DNA of 64,000 nucleotides from Gordonia mangrovi (lineage in GTDB: Bacteria > Actinomycetota > Actinomycetes > Mycobacteriales > Mycobacteriaceae), in the NCBI RefSeq assembly GCF_024734075.1, contig NZ_CP102850.1:2790001-2854000 (forward strand). Reading direction: 5' to 3'. Below the pieces are notes generated by a model. The model worked only from the letters and a program-made list of their open reading frames with translations. It was not told where the DNA came from and did no database searches. The position numbers were made by a program, and so were the translations under genes. This document shows, in pieces, positions 62,501-64,000 of this stretch (its first letter is position 1; every line of letters starts with the position of its first letter).

Positions 62501-63617
62501 CGCGGCCCAGCAGATGGGCGATGCCGAGGACCAGCGGGATCCGGATGAACGGTTCGAACTTGTGGATGTTGCGCAGGAAGGCGCCGCTGTCGTCGAGGAA
62601 CACCCGCACGGGTTCGGCGATCGGGGAGCCGAGTTCGCCGGTGTAGCCGAGACACATCAGCAGTAATCCGACGGCCAGCACGGTGACGAGTCGTCCGCGG
62701 GCGGGCATCCGCCGCATGCACAGTCCGGCCAGCCCGGCGGCGGCCAGCACCCCGGTGGCGACGACGGCGGCGGGTTGGGTGACCAGCACGGCACCGGCGA
62801 CCCGTTCCGGGGAGACGAACGGGGTCCAGGAACTGGTGCCGCGCAACACCTCGGTCAGCGAAGTCCATTCGGTGGTGACCCGCGACGACTCGATGAAGTC
62901 GAGGAACGGCGGGCTGACCCGCGACAGGATGAGCAGCGGGATGACCCACCACGCGCAGGCCATCGTCAGGCCGAGGGCCCACCACGCGCCGAAGCGCCAC
63001 CAGCGGCGGGTCGGGACCGTGGACAGCCGCGGCGCGTGCAGCAGCCACCACAGTGCCGCGACGCCGAGGGCGGCGAGGGTGGCCACGGCGTTGACCGCAC
63101 CCATCAGGGCGACCGCGGCCGCCGACTGGAACGCGGCGCGCCACATGGGACGGTCGGGTTCGCGGTTCAATACCCGGATGAGCGGCACCAACACCCACGG
63201 GGCCAGCACCATCGGCAGGGTCTCCGACGAGATCGACCCGATGGTGGTGAGGATGCGCGGGCTCAGCACGAAGACGATGCCGGCGATGACCCGGGAGCCG
63301 GGGGAGCCGATGCGCATCGCCTCGGCGAGCCGGACGATGCCGACGAAGCCGACGACGAGCAGCAACGCCCACCACAGCCGCTGCACCACCCAGGGCGGCA
63401 GATGCAGCAGGTCACCGAGCGCGAAGAACGCGCCGTGCGGGAAGAAGTAGCCGTAGGCCTGGTTCTGCACCTGCCCGAGTGGGGCGTTCGGCGACCACAG
63501 GTGGGCGGCGCGGGCGAGAAAGCCGATCGGGTTGGCGGTGAGGTCGAGTTTCGTGTCCGCCGAGATCCGGCCGGGGGATTGCAGCAGCGAGATGATCAGT
63601 GCGCACAGGGTGGCCAC
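59367..63617 (-). CDS. aftD: Alpha-(1->3)-arabinofuranosyltransferase (AftD)
   Basis: A 1416-residue GT-C arabinosyltransferase for branching of arabinogalactan and lipoarabinomannan. The N-terminal membrane half includes SPGRISADTKLDLTANPIGFLARA (first loop with the catalytic aspartate region) and QNQAYGYFFPHGAFFALG. The C-terminal extracytoplasmic half contains carbohydrate-binding, discoidin-like modules (DGDPDTAWVSNG, DGNPETTWTAPE). Membrane helices close the protein. Length matches M. tuberculosis AftD (about 1400). The GTG at 63617 is the most upstream start codon I find; the frame stays open for at least 40 more codons, so a few N-terminal residues may be missing. Confidence 0.93.
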   Translation of the reverse strand: MATLCALIISLLQSPGRISADTKLDLTANPIGFLARAAHLWSPNAPLGQVQNQAYGYFFPHGAFFALGDLLHLPPWVVQRLWWALLLVVGFVGIVRLAEAMRIGSPGSRVIAGIVFVLSPRILTTIGSISSETLPMVLAPWVLVPLIRVLNREPDRPMWRAAFQSAAAVALMGAVNAVATLAALGVAALWWLLHAPRLSTVPTRRWWRFGAWWALGLTMACAWWVIPLLILSRVSPPFLDFIESSRVTTEWTSLTEVLRGTSSWTPFVSPERVAGAVLVTQPAAVVATGVLAAAGLAGLCMRRMPARGRLVTVLAVGLLLMCLGYTGELGSPIAEPVRVFLDDSGAFLRNIHKFEPFIRIPLVLGIAHLLGRVPLPGSSSIRDSAASFAHPQRSRPVAATIVVVVAAIGAGSLMWTGQLAPAGTYTQIPAYWQATATWLSQHSSGPDTAAPTRTLVVPGAPFADQLWGLTRDEPLQPLADDPWAVRDAIPLTPPGAIRALDSVQRAIADGRGSPGLAATLAQQGIGYVVLRADLDPDTSRSARPLVAQQALDTSPGLDRVAVFGPEVGPAGVPGVVRDNGLRPAMPAIQIYAVQADTGFPGTGPVLVDAADIPRVAGGPEALGAIQEQRARIGAPPMGPALLAADARRAGLGDGPGVLVTDTPTDRETDFGRVDDHSSAIRAPDDPRRTQNAVADYPVDGQPLVHGEWLLNNQPGQVRVTTSGSASDATQPGQTSPANSSAAAFDGDPDTAWVSNGLDAAVGKWMRLDFTEPRSDLAVTLTTAPALGSDVSAILVSTESGSAVTQNVESGTPVTVTAPSGPTRWVQIRAISTVDGTAGNQFALGEVSLTDLASRSPLTIRHRVTLPDLPADTTVSGWLLTQELGGRSTCVADGTAVRCAPGLGLTPETPGIFTRALSVPDPVTVDPTVVLRPKSGDALRALIHTPGQVIADGPTAVDDPRGNASAAVDGNPETTWTAPEPATRSDDDDADDPELVIRLPQPQRVERLKLLLPERYPAAPRRVTVDLGTGTQARTVGRDGVVDLTPAVTDRIRLTVTETEDLIDVNSLGFARPAPAGITDIQILPGPQPTPDDDRVVDIGCDAGVGLTVSGQVIGLSARTTAGDLRAGRPVVARPCAPQPVALPAGEQELSVNPGPAFSVDQVSLPVDPAATATTTEARPADVTDWSATHRSVAVDAADRERILVVPESTNPGWQASLGGRELAPVVMNGWQQGWVVPAGTAGTIELTYRFDSLYRWSLGLGLALTALLLLLAWWPRRTSAHPHPEPVTGPGLSESWLAGAAAMSWLAAAWLLAGWWGLALAVLTGVITLSLRPQAVVTLVFAAMVAATLGLASGPWHASTGYTGFDWWVQLPALIAVSSTVWSAVAGDESGWARRRFARAVSQVRNRRRAGSSTKA

Positions 63618-63726
63618 CGCGATGCCGCGGCGGGAGAGCGTGACGTCGTGCGCGGTCGAGGAGTGCTGGGGCGTGGGGGAGTGCGGTGCTGTTGGCGTGA
63701 TCGGCGTCAGGGAGGGCCGCCCGAAG

Positions 63727-63927
63727 TCAGTTGTCGGACCCGGAATCGCCGCGCGAGCCGTAGTCGACCGAGCCCTGCACGAACCCGTTGTTCGGGTTGA
63801 TGCTGTTCACGTCCGTCGACGGGCTCGTCTCGGTGGACAGGAAACCGCCGAGGAAGACCGCCCCGAGACCCACCACGATGCCGGCGACCCCGGCCACGGC
63901 GCCGGCGACGAGACGGTTGTTGGTCAT
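63727..63927 (-). CDS. DUF2613 small membrane-anchored protein (Rv0236A-like)
   Basis: A 66-residue protein with a signal-anchor helix (LVAGAVAGVAGIVVGLGAVFLGGFL) and a short Ser/Asn/Asp-rich outer part including QGSVDYGSRGD. It matches the DUF2613 small secreted protein (Rv0236A) that sits next to aftD in mycobacteria. It is on the same strand as aftD and 109 bases upstream of it, so the two are probably co-transcribed. The remaining bases to the window end hold no callable gene. Confidence 0.85.
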   Translation of the reverse strand: MTNNRLVAGAVAGVAGIVVGLGAVFLGGFLSTETSPSTDVNSINPNNGFVQGSVDYGSRGDSGSDN

Positions 63928-64000
63928 GGCGACGAAACTACCATCGACCGGTGATGACGATGGTCAGCACGGTGAAGAGGGCTCGTGGCGCAACCGGGTT

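Noticed and set aside
63928..64000. Start of another gene at the window end
   Set aside because: Only about 70 bases remain; no ribosome site with a supported frame can be shown.

Overview
The window is about 64 kb of high-GC DNA from an actinobacterium of the order Mycobacteriales. The evidence is an MmpL3-type mycolate transporter, an AftD-type arabinofuranosyltransferase, a DUF3068 protein, GTP-dependent PEP carboxykinase, and a gene order that, from memory, follows the Mycobacterium tuberculosis stretch Rv0198c (zmp1), Rv0204c, Rv0205, Rv0206c (mmpL3), Rv0207c, trmB, Rv0209, Rv0210, pckA, Rv0224c-Rv0228, Rv0236c (aftD), Rv0236A. Gordonia or a close relative is my best guess. No tRNA, rRNA, CRISPR array, insertion sequence or integrase was seen, and no gap between called genes exceeds 300 bases.

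Layout. 0-7.5 kb: a ROK-type regulator, a DrrAB-like ABC exporter, a molybdate locus (HTH-TOBE regulator plus modABC) and a class III nucleotide cyclase. 7.6-10.7 kb: a compact minus-strand accessory cluster with an EspC-like type VII secretion (T7SS) substrate, a 394-residue protein with a WxG motif near its N-terminus and a glycine-zipper C-terminus, five tiny single-membrane-helix proteins sharing one motif, and an unrecognised 176-residue protein. 10.9-21.3 kb: lipid and redox metabolism, with a tandem-TetR regulator divergent from fadA-fadB, an alpha/beta hydrolase behind a KstR-type operator, the R2-like ligand-binding oxidase, an MMPL transporter and a nicotinoprotein-type alcohol dehydrogenase. 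21.3-28.6 kb: a K+ channel, an M13 peptidase, a flavoprotein disulfide oxidoreductase, a pirin, a PBP-like lipoprotein that has lost its catalytic motifs, and DUF3054.

28.6-44.3 kb is the mmpL3 neighbourhood: flippase-like protein, AI-2E-family permease, a MacS-type two-component system, an aromatic-acid MFS transporter, mmpL3, NYN protein, trmB, two overlapping GTPase-like genes, DUF6802 and pckG. 44.5-50 kb holds a secreted esterase-like protein, a MacB/FtsX-type ABC exporter and an MmpS-like protein. 50-64 kb is an envelope glycan cluster: methyltransferase, TetR, GT4 glycosyltransferase, large membrane protein, CitE-like lyase, polysaccharide flippase, DUF3068, acyltransferase 3, AftD and DUF2613.

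The most novel element is the 7.6-10.7 kb cluster. It looks like a secreted membrane-active effector with candidate immunity or chaperone proteins, built from translationally overlapping genes. Also notable are a 21-bp repeat family found downstream of two unrelated genes, long perfect gene-end palindromes, and a run of tail-to-tail gene overlaps (up to 145 bp) in the arabinan cluster.
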